Shown here: one piece after another, positions 35,649-47,530 of the stretch | How positions within the stretch are numbered: the stretch's first letter is position 1 | How the letters are laid out: each line of letters starts with the position of its first letter | Assembly (NCBI RefSeq): GCF_963583255.1 | Contig: NC_084808.1 | Location: 15,399,201-15,463,200, forward strand | DNA from: Pyrus communis | Lineage: Eukaryota; Streptophyta; Magnoliopsida; Rosales; Rosaceae | Length of the DNA stretch: 64,000 nt | Direction: 5' to 3' | The notes under the pieces: model-generated | Database searches by the model: none | Told to the model about the DNA's origin: nothing | The model's input: only the letters and a program-made list of their open reading frames with translations | Position numbers and translations under genes: made by a program

Positions 35649-35800
35649 AGAACTTTAACGAAAAATTCCTGGTACTGTTTATTTTGACAAAAAATTATAT
35701 TTTTACACTAAATAGTCAATCATGATATTATTCACTTTACTTTTTATTTTGTCTTTATCATTAAAACTCAAAGTTTTCAAGTCATTTTCATTAGTTTTCC
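35649..35800 (+). repeat. dispersed about 155-bp repeat, copy A
   Basis: Begins GAACTTTAACGAAAA and ends TTTTCATTAGTTTTCC. It contains AAAAACCACATTTTTAC-like and AAGTCAATC-like blocks. The same unit is inverted at 38040-38191 and direct at 41585-41735. The ends are loosely inverted, so it may be a MITE. No coding content. Confidence 0.7.
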
Positions 35801-35904
35801 TTTATTTATATATGGTAATTCTGTAGACCAAGTCGGCAAATTGTAAACACCTTTCTAACCAAAACTTATTTGAAAAGGGCCAAATTTATGAGACAAGAAG
35901 ATTT

Positions 35905-36630
35905 ATGTTTTATTTGGATGAGGAAATTTAAGAATATTAAGAAATTTTAGAATGACGGGAATTGAAATGACTGAATTTTTTTATTTAGAATTTGTGAATA
36001 TTTCTTGTTTGGTTAACTTAAAAGAACAATGAATTTGAATACCAAATTTGTTATTTTTAAACTTTACTCATATAAATTAAGACACGACACATATTTACAT
36101 GGAATTTAAACTTGGAAATTACACTATGTTTGGATGAAGAAATTTAAGATTACTAAGGAATGTAAAAATGACGGAAATTGAAATGATGAGATTTTATTTT
36201 ATAGAATTTGTAAATTTTCTTGTTTGGTTAACCTAAAAGAACAATGGAATTGAATACGGAATTTTTTATTTTTAAACTCTCAATCATAGAAATTGGGAAA
36301 TGACACCTATTTACATAGAATTTGAACTTGGGAATTGGAGGTCCCAAATTCCAAGTTTTTTTTTTCCACGCGGAAATTCTAAATTTCTATATTTATGAAT
36401 CCAAACGAGGAAATTGATGCATGTCAATTTATAAATTTTGACTTTTATTAAAATTCCAAGTTTATTTTCTTCATCCAAACATAGAGAGGTCTCAAATTCC
36501 AAGTCATTTTTCCACGCGAAAATTCTAAATTTTTAAGATTATAAATCTAAATAAGGAAATTGGTGTATATCAATTTATAAATTTTGACTTTTAACAAAAT
36601 CTCAAATTTATTTCCCTCATTTAAACATGG
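35905..36630. mobile_element. MITE with a second copy of the same family nested inside
   Basis: The inner copy (36124-36484, 361 bp) has perfect 19-bp inverted ends, CTATGTTTGGATGAAGAAA and TTTCTTCATCCAAACATAG. The outer copy's left half (35905-36123) and right half (36485-36630) resemble the halves of the inner copy and end in TTATTTGGATGAGGAAA and TTTCCCTCATTTAAACAT. The target duplication could not be fixed. Confidence 0.65.
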
Positions 36631-38039
36631 TATTGCTATTCCAAAAAACAACATCTGAAAATATTTCTGGATGGACGTTGCCAAACGATAGATGACAATC
36701 AAAAGAAAAGCCAGCCACATATTATATGTAATATGCTGAGCCATGCAAATATCAAACCTTCATGTCAACGTCCACTAAAGCGCGTAAACGACCAGGTGTT
36801 GGTGTCAAAATTCAGACAGTTTGGACTAAATTCAACACGTTTTGCTCTTGCTTCTGGTCTCAATGCCACAGGATAGATCACGGAAAAAGAAAAATAGGCA
36901 TGCAATTGAATGCCGTGAATCGACAGTAATTGCGTTTGAGCGTGTGAGAGGTTTGCGTATAAAACCAATTTCTTAACAAAAAGATTGTACATCGAGTTGG
37001 GTGTTGGCTCGGTTAAATTCTTTTTTGTGTCTTAAGTGAACGAGGACTTAGAGTTCAATGTGGATTTGTGTGTACTTTCCTAAAAAGTGAGTGAAAGAGA
37101 AACATAAATTAAAATGAGAAATGAATGTAATCATGGATTCAAGATGACAAACATTTACAAAAGTAAAATCTAGGGTGATGGGTCGAGCTACATGACTTGA
37201 AAATAGACTAAAGATGTAAGGAAAGAAGTAAAACTCTAGCAAGATTCAAGCTATGATGTGCGGAATAATGCTAAAGGAGTCTACGGGAGGAAATCAAGGT
37301 GGTTGGGCATATCAATAGAATCATACCACATGGTGGCAAAGCTGTAAGAGTTTAGATCTCAAGGATCATATACAATGTTTGGTTCAAAGGAAGGCTCTGA
37401 GATTGTAGTTGAAAAGCTAAAGGTTTTGCTAAAGAGCAATTGGCTTTGTGTTGAAAAACAGTTGGGTTGATTGAATAACGACTCAAGATTTTGTATAATC
37501 GTAGAGATTGAATTGATGATGGCCCTCATCTTGAAGGTTGTTGGTCTTATTTATAGGCAGTGGAGAAGGAGTAATCTCGATCTTATTGTTGAGCTGGAGG
37601 ATGAGTAGATCGGTCATTTGGCACTTATAATAACTACAATTCTTGGTTGGTGGCCTTCAACTGTGTCTTGTGGTAGTTTGCACAATTGTTTCCAGTGACA
37701 ATAGCTTGTCAGAATACGCCCAGGTCTGTTGTATGCATGGTAATCATTCTTCGTGGATAACATGTTCGAGCACTTGGACCAGCTAAAGTGAAATAGGTTG
37801 GTCATCCAAGCCCTAGGAAAGGATCCTGCATTGGGCTAGATTGGCCGCATAGCAAGCCTCATTTTTGTTTATGGCCTAAACAATGCCCCCAAGTTTAAGT
37901 AAGTTGTGAGGAGGCCTACTTAAATTTGAAGAAGAATAAGTTATCAAAAGTCGTGCAAAATAATTTGATTGCCACCACCTTTTGATAATTTTGAATTTTG
38001 ATGACTCGTTTTCTAATCGCTGTAGCGGTTTAATCATAA
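36631..38039. other. no intact gene; possible retroelement-derived DNA
   Basis: Around 37500-37900 the text (a minus-strand TATA-like word near 37550, the TGCCCCCAAGTTTAAGTAAG style) resembles the region before antisense genes of gypsy elements. I cannot define boundaries. Nothing is recognised at 36631-37000. Confidence 0.3.
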
Positions 38040-38191
38040 GGAAAACTAATAAAAGAGCTTGAAAGGTTTCAGTTTTAACGATAAGGACAAAATAAAGGAT
38101 AAAGTGAATAGTACCATGATTGACTTTTTAGTATAAAAATATGGTTTTTCGTTAGAGTGAACAGTACCGAGAGCTTTTCGTTAAAGTTCCC
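38040..38191 (-). repeat. dispersed about 155-bp repeat, copy B (inverted)
   Basis: Starts GGAAAACTAATAAAAGAGCT and ends TTCGTTAAAGTTCCC, the reverse of copy A at 35649. Confidence 0.7.
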
Positions 38192-38373
38192 TTAATCATA
38201 ACTTTCTTGAGAATGGTTTGCACTTGCCCCAGTAACTCTTCCTCCTCTCAATTCGTGTGAGAAGTAAAAGGTAGAGTAGTGGAAAGTTGAAAACTTTCTT
38301 CCCCCTTTTCTGAACGAGTTCCTAATTTCCAATTTTCTACGAAAAAGTTTCACTTTCCTTCCATACTTTTGCT

Positions 38374-38547
38374 ATGGCTCCCAAGAAATCTGCTTCCGAT
38401 GTTGATCAATTTGAAGACGAACTATGGAGATATGGGCAGTGCTTGGCCCGTTTTCAAGAAGAGTCATTGTCCAAGGCTCGCTCTTGCGTTAAGCTCACTT
38501 CATTGCCCTCTTGGGCTTGTTTAATTAAAACCATGTCCAATAAGTAA
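38374..38547 (+). pseudogene. 57-codon truncated ORF, cut by a hAT-like element
   Basis: From ATG the frame reads MAPKKSASDVDQFEDELWRY, then GQCLARFQEESLSKARS and LPSWACLIKTMSNK, and stops where a hAT-like element begins. The residues look coding-like, and an unremarkable leader precedes the ATG. It may be the first part of an element-borne gene, but I do not recognise the family. No continuation is readable beyond the insertion. Confidence 0.4.
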
Positions 38548-39178
38548 GGTTCTAAAAAACGTTAGGCGCTAGTCGGACAACGAGATGGGGTCTAGCGCCT
38601 AGGTGGCTAGGCGAGACTTGGACGGATTTAAGTAAATTTGATATAAATTTACTTTATAATATATAAATGTTATGTTTTTCTTTTAAAATAATATATATTA
38701 TAAAACTGTTATTTTAGGGTATTTAATATATGTGGTCTTAAAAAGGGAAAAGAGTATAAAATAATACAAAAAATAGATAAAAAAATAAAAAACAATAATT
38801 GATTTAGGTGAGAAAAAAAAGAAAAGAAAAAAAAGAATATAAAATAGTGATAGGAAACCGGGCATTGCATTTAACCAAAACAGGGATGGTGGGACCAAAA
38901 AAACTCATCCGGTCCATTTAACTTAGAAAAAGAAGATAGTGGTCCTCACTTGTCCATCTTCTTCTTCCTCGCAACCCTGCAACATAATTTCTAGATTCAC
39001 ACTTTTTTTTTCAGACTGTGGCGACTTAACTAGGCCTACTAGCCTCTACCTAGCTCCACCCAAACCTTCATAACTCCCCCTAGACCTACCTAATTGGGCC
39101 TAGTATCCGCCTAATACATTTTCTGATTTTGGGCGGTCGGTCTCCAACCAGCACCTAGGCTTATTTTTAGAACACTAT
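38545..39178. mobile_element. hAT-like non-autonomous element
   Basis: About 634 bp. The ends read TAAGGTTCTAAAAAACGTTA and, from the opposite strand, ATAGTGTTCTAAAAATAAGC. Just inside, both arms carry GGCGCTAG- or GGTGCTGG-type words. Flanking CAATAAG and CAATAGG match at 6 of 7 positions, close to the 8-bp duplications of hAT elements. The class is inferred from the ends. Confidence 0.55.
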
Positions 39179-41320
39179 CAATAGGCCTAAACAATAAATT
39201 CAATATAATTAACAATTAATTATATCTAATCATCTTGGTTAACGTTGCTAGAACTACCATAGGTGTGTGACTTAGCAGGGCAATGAAATTAGATAATGAA
39301 TTAATTTAATTCCACAAGCCATGAGTGTCACTTATCAACATTTTATGGCTTTCTGGATGGATTAGTAGAAGTATACATGAAGTAATCATGATACTTTTTC
39401 TAACCTTGATTCTAGTTATAATGCTATTCAGTTTTTCAATCATCCATATCCCAATCAAGATTTATGTGATATGAAATTATGTTAAATCACATATAGATAT
39501 CCATGATCACCATGATATATCTGTTCAAGCAGTTCTTACAAACATAGCTTGATAAATAGTTACTCTAGCTAGAGATTTTTGAGATTGACCTTTAAGTGGC
39601 TTCAAGGGATCCCTGCTTCTATTGAAAAATTACTAGAAGGTGACAAATCCTTATTGGCGTTCATGTATCTCCATACTCATACATATGAACCTGAGTATCA
39701 TATTACTGGGAAGTAGTGAGGGCTTTGAGGGGAAATCAAAGTTAAGCATAGGATATCTAAAATGCTTCAAATCTGAGAACTATTTGCATACTACAACCAG
39801 AAAATTTCTAACGTGTGACATGTGGTAAACATCCATACGTTTAAGCTTCTTGGGCGGTCATTGTTCAATGAACTTGTTCAATAGACAAGCACCTGTATAT
39901 TCATCACGTGTCCAACACGCGTAGAAGGAGATCATGCTAATTTAATGTGATATACATTGGCCTTTTCTAATAATCAATGTCCAATTGACTTTCCAAATGG
40001 CTAGGAACTTTATTTAAGAATTAAGTGACTATGGAATACAAGTCTCCCTACCCTAACCTCATTGCTTGTTGATGACATTGCTTCCATACCTTAAATTATG
40101 GACGCATCCATAGTATATTGTCTCCATAATATAAAGCCAAACTCATGAATGAATTAATCTTGCACTTTATTAATGAATTAACATGAAGTTGTTACATAAT
40201 ATCTAATATTGCAAAACTGGTTTTTAGCACACAACTTCAACAATCTCGCACTTGCCCTAAAGCTAATGCTCACAATGACGCACACCAAAACTATCTAGAT
40301 GTCAATCAAGCAGCTTCTATGTTATCGCCTTAATCAGTGATTAGGTTCACTACATTTTATGCAGCATTAACTCTTAAACCTAAACCACCTTCTTCTTCAC
40401 AGATTCTATAATCTTGTAATTAACGATGCTTTTTTATTTTTGTTTTGATGATTCATGAAATCGTAGTTCCTTGGATTGAGCTAATGCCCCATTTTAATCA
40501 CCTAATAATATCATTAGTGATTCAATAGTAGGAACGTTTACAAGTCCAGTGATGAACTTCGTTATCCAAAACAACTTTTCGATTAGCATTGAAGCAGAAT
40601 CATATTTTGTTTCTCAGATGGAGAGCGTTATGCACTTCTGCATATTGCTTCTCCAAATCATACTTTACCTCTCTCTCTCTCTCAAACTTTTCTCTCATTT
40701 TTTATCTTCTCTCCACTCGTCGCCTCCCTCCATCCATGACTCCTCACCTCACCACGACCGCCAATTTCTTCCCCTCCTGATGTCGCCCACTCAAAAACCT
40801 CCCACTCTCCTCCTGCAACAGCATTAGCAACCCAACAAATCAACCCTAACACAACCTCCATGCGCTCTCCTCCTCAGCCTCACCGCAACAGCGGCGACCA
40901 TCCCTTCCACTCCGCCGTGTCGCTCCGAAAATTAAGGCGGTTCAACTGGAAGAGCGAATGCAATAATGGTGCTACATTCTCTTCGCCGAGGTCGTCCACC
41001 CATGGTTCGATTGGCCATGACCAGGTCCTCCATTTTCTCAATTTCTCTAATTTTTTTAATTAATTTTTAAAATTATGAATAATCGTAGCGATAATTCGAA
41101 GTTGTTGTCCGTGATTCTTAATTTCCGAGTTGATAGTATTTCGATTTCTAAATCTGATATGTTTTCCTTTCATTCAAGTTCTTCTCGTATGGTTAGGAAT
41201 CTCACTCTCGCTCTACTCACCAATTATTTAATTTCGAAAATCTGAATTTCTTTTGTTCATCTCTTATTAGAAATTCAAAATCTAGGTTTTGGTATTTATC
41301 CTTTGAAAGTGCTATGCACA
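39179..41320. other. no intact gene; possible degenerate Copia 3' end near 40246
   Basis: On the minus strand GGGCAAGTGCGAGAT precedes TGTTGAAGTTGTGTG at about 40246, resembling a polypurine tract and LTR start. The LTR cannot be followed to an end. The interval 40670-41060 is CT-rich, less AT-rich and has short plus-strand open frames of no recognisable family. Confidence 0.35.
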
Positions 41321-43070
41321 ACCAATATAAGAAATTTGCGTCCTACGGTAACTGAAGATGAGATTGAGGAGTTTAAAAACTTCAGTCAAATTATACATGA
41401 TGAGGGTTGGCAAGGTGCTATTGTCTCTAAAACTATGAACTAGATCGGAGCTAAAGTAGAAATTGGTGCATGCAGGAAATTAGAGTCTACTACGCTTTTG
41501 TTAAATATGAAGACATTGCTGGCGTTCACAATGCAATCAAGGTTTTATTTTTTTGTGATAAGTTGTCGATCAAGTTTTTTTCTTGGGAACTTTAACAAAA
41601 AACTCTCGGTATTGTTCACTTTAACGAAAAACCACATTTTTACTCTAAAAAGTCAATCCTGGTACTATTCACTTACAACACATTTTTGTCATTTTCGTTA
41701 AAACTCAAAGTTTTCAAACCCTTTTCATTAGTTTTTTTTTTTTTTTTTTTTTTACCTTTCGTTTCAAAATGTTCATTGGATTCAGGCAAATTTCCTGTTA
41801 TTTGTTGAAAGTCCTGACAGTTCTCATATATAGTTATGCATTTATTGCAGATTCTTAAGGCATACTACTGCATTTGTCTTTGGGTATTCAATTGTTAGAG
41901 AGTTCCCATACTTGCACTATTGTCAACATGGATGAACTATCTGCCTTCGTATTTGCTTTGTTATAATTTTTTGGGTTTGTGCTTGTAAGTTGTACTTGTA
42001 TACTTAAATATGTGTGGGGTTTGGTGTTGTGGCACTTTTAAGGTAATTTGGTTGCAGATGAATGCTTGAATATTTCAATGTTAAGTGTTATTTGGATATT
42101 TTGTTGACTATGGTCAGTTATTAGACAATCTCTATGGGATTAGGTATCGAGAATTAAAGATCATTCCATTATTTTTCAGTTAATGTGGATTGATGGCCTG
42201 TTGTTTCTTCAGTCAGTTACCTTTATTAGGAGGTTATGTTGTCTTTGGGGCATAATATTAGAATACAATATAGCTTTGATTGTAGTGTTTTCCTTTTTTG
42301 GGTGTATCTTGTGGATTGCTGGTCCATTGCCGTTGTAGTTTGATGTTTAGCACATTTTAGTACTTTATCAGGCCTCCATAAAAGCATTATTTTTATAAAG
42401 TGATGATCTGTGCATGGCTTGAAAGTGTGTGTTTCCCCGTTCCTTGTAGGCATCTCCAATTCATTTAGTTGGAAGGCAAGTTTACATTGAGGAGCGGAGC
42501 CCAAACAGTGCTGGAGTAGAAGCTCGAAGACGTAAGTGCTTAATTTCATTATCCTTATGATTAACATCTTTGATGTTGCAAATTTAATGATGTCAGACTA
42601 TGGCTGCATGATGAAATTCTTAAATACTATGTGTTGGAATAACATGACTGTAAGGTGATGTATCATAGATGTTGGGTGAAGTCCTGGAGATGGCACTTAC
42701 AGTTGTGTTTGTCCTAATGTTGGCAGTTGCTGCAAGGAAGTGGTGTTGCCTTCATAAATCTTAGAAAATTTTTGTGGTAGAGATAGAGAATATGCTGTTT
42801 TCTCAATCAGTCTCGGAATCAATCTTGCATTGCAATCTTCTTTCTTCTAAGATGTCATTCAGATGTCAAGGTTTTCATGGAATCAAATCATTTCTGCTCA
42901 TGAGCTTAATGAGTCTATTGGCATAGCCAGAATTTAGAGTGTTATATACCAAATTGTTAAGCATCTGTTTTCTTAGAAGTAATCGTTTGATCAACTTATT
43001 TTTCATTATGTATTTAGGTGAATTATTCAACCAGGAGGAAGGGGCAGTGGTAGCAGCGGTTATCAAATTA
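41321..43070 (+). pseudogene. G3BP-like gene remnant (RRM domain only)
   Basis: Exon-like blocks match the RRM of plant NTF2-RRM (G3BP-like) RNA-binding proteins: NIRNLRPTVTEDEIEEFKNF (41321-41383), EIRVYYAFVKYEDIAGVHNA (41476-41541), and ASPIHLVGRQVYIEERSPNS followed by AGVEARR (42450-42531). A GRGSGSSGYQ-like Gly-rich scrap follows at 43018-43070 in another frame. Splice sites around blocks 2 and 3 look intact (TGCAG before, AAG|GTTTTA; TTGTAG before, GAC|GTAAGT). No NTF2 domain is present upstream, and stops interrupt the first block. The RNP1 core is altered (YYAFVKYE). A dispersed repeat sits in the second intron. Confidence 0.7.
41585..41735 (+). repeat. dispersed about 155-bp repeat, copy C
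   Basis: GGGAACTTTAACAAAAAACT to TTTTCATTAG, then a long T run. It lies in an intron of the G3BP-like remnant. Confidence 0.7.
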
Positions 43071-44383
43071 TGAATCTTTGTCATACGTATGATTCAAGGA
43101 AAAGTGAAGTATTTTAAGTGACAATTGTTTGTAAATGGAGTATTTCATACTTGATAGATAGTTTCATATATTCTTTGGATAGCTCATTGATTTTAATTGT
43201 GATTTTTTTATGTAATTATTATATTGTAGTAAATGTGCAATCTTGAATATAAATATTATATTATATTGATTAAATAAAAACAAATATCCTTTTTTTTTTT
43301 TTTTTTTTTAAGTTTTGAAAGTTCTTTTATAATGGGCATTGGTCGTGGTCATTTTATAATCCACAACAACCATAGTGCACGTGGTGTTAGATCCCACTCT
43401 ACCATGGCACAATCACACCATAACCTCATCTATCATTTGGTGCTCAAAAGACCTTCTAAGGACAGGCACTATTTCGTTCTTTGAGTAATTTTAATGTACT
43501 CATCTGTTGACTGAGTCTTACAACTATTATTTTACATGAAAAGCAAGATTCAAACAACCCACCCAAAAACACAAAAAGAAAAAACTCACTCTTTTTCCAA
43601 CTTTTTGCCCATTGCTCTTTCATAGAGGAAGATCTTCTGCACTCTCTAGCTGAAAGAAGTTTCGAATTTGTGTTTTTATATTGAAAGAAATTAGGGGACT
43701 TAAAACAGTTAAACTGGCACGTTACGTCTTTCCGAACTAAGGGAGGTGCTTTCTTCAGAAATCTCCCATCGCAATACCTTACACCATTGCACCAAGAAAC
43801 GACTGGAGGTAAAGAAAAATGCATATCATAACAATGGAAGACAAATCTCATGTATAAACTGAGAGTTAATAAAGCGCATATAATGTCAAAATCCAGTAAA
43901 ATATGCAGCCTACAACATAACAAGGAAGAAGGAAAATTTGATTGGAGCTCTCATTAGCTTTTTCAAAAACTGTTGAATTAAGGCCTTATCCGACTAAGTG
44001 GGGACAGCTGTAAAAATCCTAAAATATATGGCTTGTTTATCCCATGTTTTCTGTTGGATTTAACTAATCCGAGTGTTTTATTAGAGTCTCTTTCAAAGTT
44101 TTCCTAAATGTTTCTCTACACATATAACCTCTATCTTCTGTATATGTAGAAAACTCCACAACTAACCAACTCAGATGCTTTTCTAGGCTCAAATCAGCAT
44201 GGACGATAGTTGGAAATTTTGCTATATAATTCTCTACTTTTTTCATCTGTTTCCAACAAATACAAAAATATAAAATGCTACGATGGTTATTTACTGCAAA
44301 GTAGAGGTTCGTACATAGGGTGAAATGAATGGTACCTTGACTTTCAATGGAGTACCGGCTGACCTGCAGCTCTACTCCCATAG
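43071..44383. other. intergenic DNA and probable 3' flank of the PP1-like pseudogene
   Basis: Contains T-runs. At 43984-44010 it has CCTTATCCGACTAAGTGGGG, a short motif that recurs in plant genomes as a LINE/SINE-type tail. The minus-strand open frame at 43456-43923 has no known domain. Confidence 0.4.
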
Positions 44384-46455
44384 CTAACTTGCCTTCTTAT
44401 CAGGCTTAAATTTCTGGAAAGAGCGCTTGAGAGACTCATCGACACTCATCATTGCCCCATCATTGTCAAACTCACCACAGTAATTAGGTGCTGAAAATAT
44501 TGTCACAAGTTTCGTATCCGCAAAGAACTCATATCCATCTTTGACAACCTGCAAATATAAATAATATCTAATAAGTGGAAGGAGTTCTTGGTTGTATGGT
44601 ATTGGAAAATTCTGAAATGAAAAGATATTTCAGACCTGGTGAGCTCGACAAATCAAACCTAGATCATGCTTCTGTAGAAACTCTGTTACCCTATCAGCAC
44701 CGAAGGTAAAGGAAATTCCCCTATCATTTGGTCCCCAACCTTCAATGTCTTTGCTAGGATCGGACCACAGGAGATCACATAGCAAACCACTATCTGGGAC
44801 ATCAGTAGGTCGCTTTAAAGTGTTGATCTGATTTAAATTGTTTAACTCGGGTGATAATCCACCATGCATGCAGAGTATTTTGTCTTCAAGGAGAGCTGCC
44901 ACGGGAAGGCAGTTGAAACAATCTGTCAACTCTTTCCAAAGTGTGGCATTGAATCTTTGTTTACACTCATCATAAAAGCCATATATTCTGTTTATTGAAG
45001 CACATTCATGGTTACCCCTCAGAAGGAAAAAATGCTGAGGATACTTTATTTTATATGCAAGGAGAAGGCATATTGTTTCAAGGCTTTGCTTCCCATGATC
45101 TACATAATCCCCTAAAAACAGATAGTTGGAGTGAGAGGGCCACCCACCATACTCAAAAAGACTCAGAAGATCTGAATACTGGCCATGAATACCACCTGCG
45201 CGACGTAAAGAAACTCATATGAGGATATCAGATTAGTTTTCTCCTTTTTAAAGGGAAGAATGTAAACATACATATAAATGAATAGATTATGACGAAAACT
45301 ATCAAGAATTCATCCCTTTCAATGCTACATCTCAGAAATATAACAATTATATGCTAGAAGATTTCAAAAACTACACCACATTGTGGATACAGGCATGGAA
45401 TTTCAGAAATTCAGTGCGGATACATATAACATCGACCTAGAGCTCTGCTTTTAGAGAGATGAATATCGCTAGACTACCAGCTAGAGAACATAAAGAACTT
45501 TAGTTATAGGGTTGTGGTTATTAGAGAGAAGTGAAACTGGCCCAGAAGAAAGCATTTTGACAATATCTCTCAGGCAGAAACTTGGTTTTTCATAGTGGAA
45601 CACTAAAAATGATTTATGGCAGATGAATTTAGGATACGAACAACTTTACAAAAGTAAAAGCAAAAATTCACAGATTCAGAGCAAAAGTTATTATCTATTG
45701 TCCAAGACAACAATTTCTGTCTACTGTTCATAGGTACAAATTGTAAACTCGAAATGAAATAAAACCACACAACTACATGATAATGGACGCATGAGACCCC
45801 AAATATGCCACACTGGAATAATGGTTCATACCCTCACCATGCATCACTCTATGCAACTGATCACAATTCACAGATTTTTACCCATAAACTAAATGGCCCG
45901 TCACTTGTCATCTAACCATAACAAAGGATTCAAGATTGAATTTTTCAAAAGCAGAGGTTCTAACTTGATCATTTGTTTATTTCTAGCACTGCCTTAGAAA
46001 ACATATCTCAAGTGACGATGTATACCGATGTTCTTCACCATTGAGTTTTATGACATATTTTAGCATTCTTGATTTCTTGTCAGTCACTCAAAGATGGAAA
46101 CACACATTATTCAACTCCATATTTGATCGCAACCCAAGCCAACCAAACTTATCCGGACCCATAGATCCAACCTCAAAATCGATCAAAGTAAAAGTAAAAT
46201 GAAATAATGAAAATATTAAATTATACAGTAAAATAAGAGAAAACAGAGGATGTGGGTTGAGGTTAAAATACCACAAATCTTGATAGGAGCATCAAGCTCC
46301 AAAAGATTAGGCTGCCTCAGAAAATTATCCTTTGGAGACGGCACAAAGCTGCTTGATCTCACTCTCCTGAAGCTGCACTTGCTTCCCTTGTTTGCCTCTC
46401 ACTTCAAGGAGCCTATTAATTATATTATCAAGAACCCCACGTAACCACGTTCCAT
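44384..46455 (-). pseudogene. type-1 protein phosphatase catalytic subunit (PP1/TOPP-like) pseudogene
   Basis: Three exons with good GT-AG borders are readable: 46455-46272, 45195-44636 and 44548-44384. Exon 1 has VLDNIINRLLEVRG and QLQESEIKQLCAVSK but needs two frame corrections. An 8-base GGTTACGT-type duplication follows the ATG, and one extra base lies before NFLRQPNLLELDAPIKIC. Exon 2 is open and PP1-like ([46 protein letters not shown]). Exon 3 holds [14 protein letters not shown] and ends KPDKKAS. The metal-ligand Asp of GDIHG is Gly (GGIHG), and the catalytic Arg of GDYVDRG is His (GDYVDHG). Active PP1 needs both, so this copy is very probably dead. Confidence 0.88.
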
Positions 46456-47357
46456 CTCTTAAGTTTTTTTTCTTGAATTCACCCACCAGAATAAAAGAAA
46501 TCAAATTTTCGGAAACCAGAGAACAAATAGAAACCAGAGAATAAAGGACACTGCTTTGGCCTTTCTGGAGCTCCAAAAACTTTTCATTCCGTGGGGGAAT
46601 AACAAAACAAAAAAAGCAAGAGGGACTGTAAAGAAGGGACCTGATGGGCAGCCTGAAACGAAAAGCAAAGAATATGTTCTTTGAAATCTTTGTTTCTTTG
46701 GAGAAGAAGGTGGAGGAATCAGGGAATTAATGAGAGGAGGGTAAAGGGGCTGTGAGTGGGCAGTAATGGACCCCCAGAAAATCAGAAAGATGATGCAGAA
46801 GACCACCAATCTTGAGAAAACTTCAAAACGCGGTCGGTAAGCGCTTAAGCGGCGCGCCCCAATTTCACACTCGCACACTCTAGGCATACGGCGGGCGGTA
46901 AGTTCATCCATTCCGATTCCCCCAACAACCCAAAATTCAATTCCTACTTAAATGTAGGAATTTTGGAGTTGGATTCTCAATTCGCGTGGTCCCACTAATT
47001 GATTTTTCAATATTTGGTAACAACTGAAGTATCCGTAAACAGAGTTCAATTCTGCATTTTGATTCCGATTACCTTTACGTAAAGGTGCCATTAAAATATG
47101 TCGTAGCATTAGCTTTACTATTAAACCAGATAGACTCCATCTCGCCCCTTACCCTCCCAAACAAACCCTAACCTCAAACTGCCATGTGCTATGGCTTGGG
47201 GCCGGTGGCAGCCACCCCTTTCTCCTTCCTTTTCTCCTTTCCTTTCTTTCCGTTCTTCCCTCAGCCCTGTCTTCCCATCTGCTCTGCGCCTCCTTTTCCT
47301 CATCTCTCAGTGTTTCTACATTTTGTTACCTCCACCGACCACCGTCATCCTCCTGCC
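46456..47357. other. 5' flank of the PP1-like pseudogene; no gene called
   Basis: Minus-strand open frame 46501-46911 corresponds to the leader and promoter area and has no known domain. The block 47120-47340 is C/T-rich and precedes the dehydrogenase fragment. Confidence 0.4.
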
Positions 47358-47530
47358 ATGTCCGGTGACGAATAATGGTGTGTGGTCACCGGAGGCCAAG
47401 GCTTCGCGGCATGCCACTTGGTCCAGTGCTGATCTGATTCGATGTGTTCCGGGTTAAAATCGCCGACCTCGGATCCAAAAATGAAAACGACATTCTCTCT
47501 GAATCTCTGTGCTCCGGCCACACCCTTTCC
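47358..47530 (+). pseudogene. 5' fragment of a 3-beta-HSD-like NAD(P) dehydrogenase
   Basis: ATG-SGDE, a stop (TAA), then WCVVTGGQGFAACHLVQ, and in another frame LIRFDVFRVKIADLGS. This is the Rossmann N-terminus (TGGxGF) of the plant short-chain dehydrogenase group related to 3-beta-hydroxysteroid dehydrogenase/decarboxylases. The stop at codon 6 and a frameshift about 20 codons later break it, and similarity ends near 47530. Only the first exon or less survives. Confidence 0.6.

Noticed and set aside
46501..46911. 136-codon minus-strand frame before the PP1-like exons
   Set aside because: It does not continue into the PP1 frame and looks like leader or promoter sequence.
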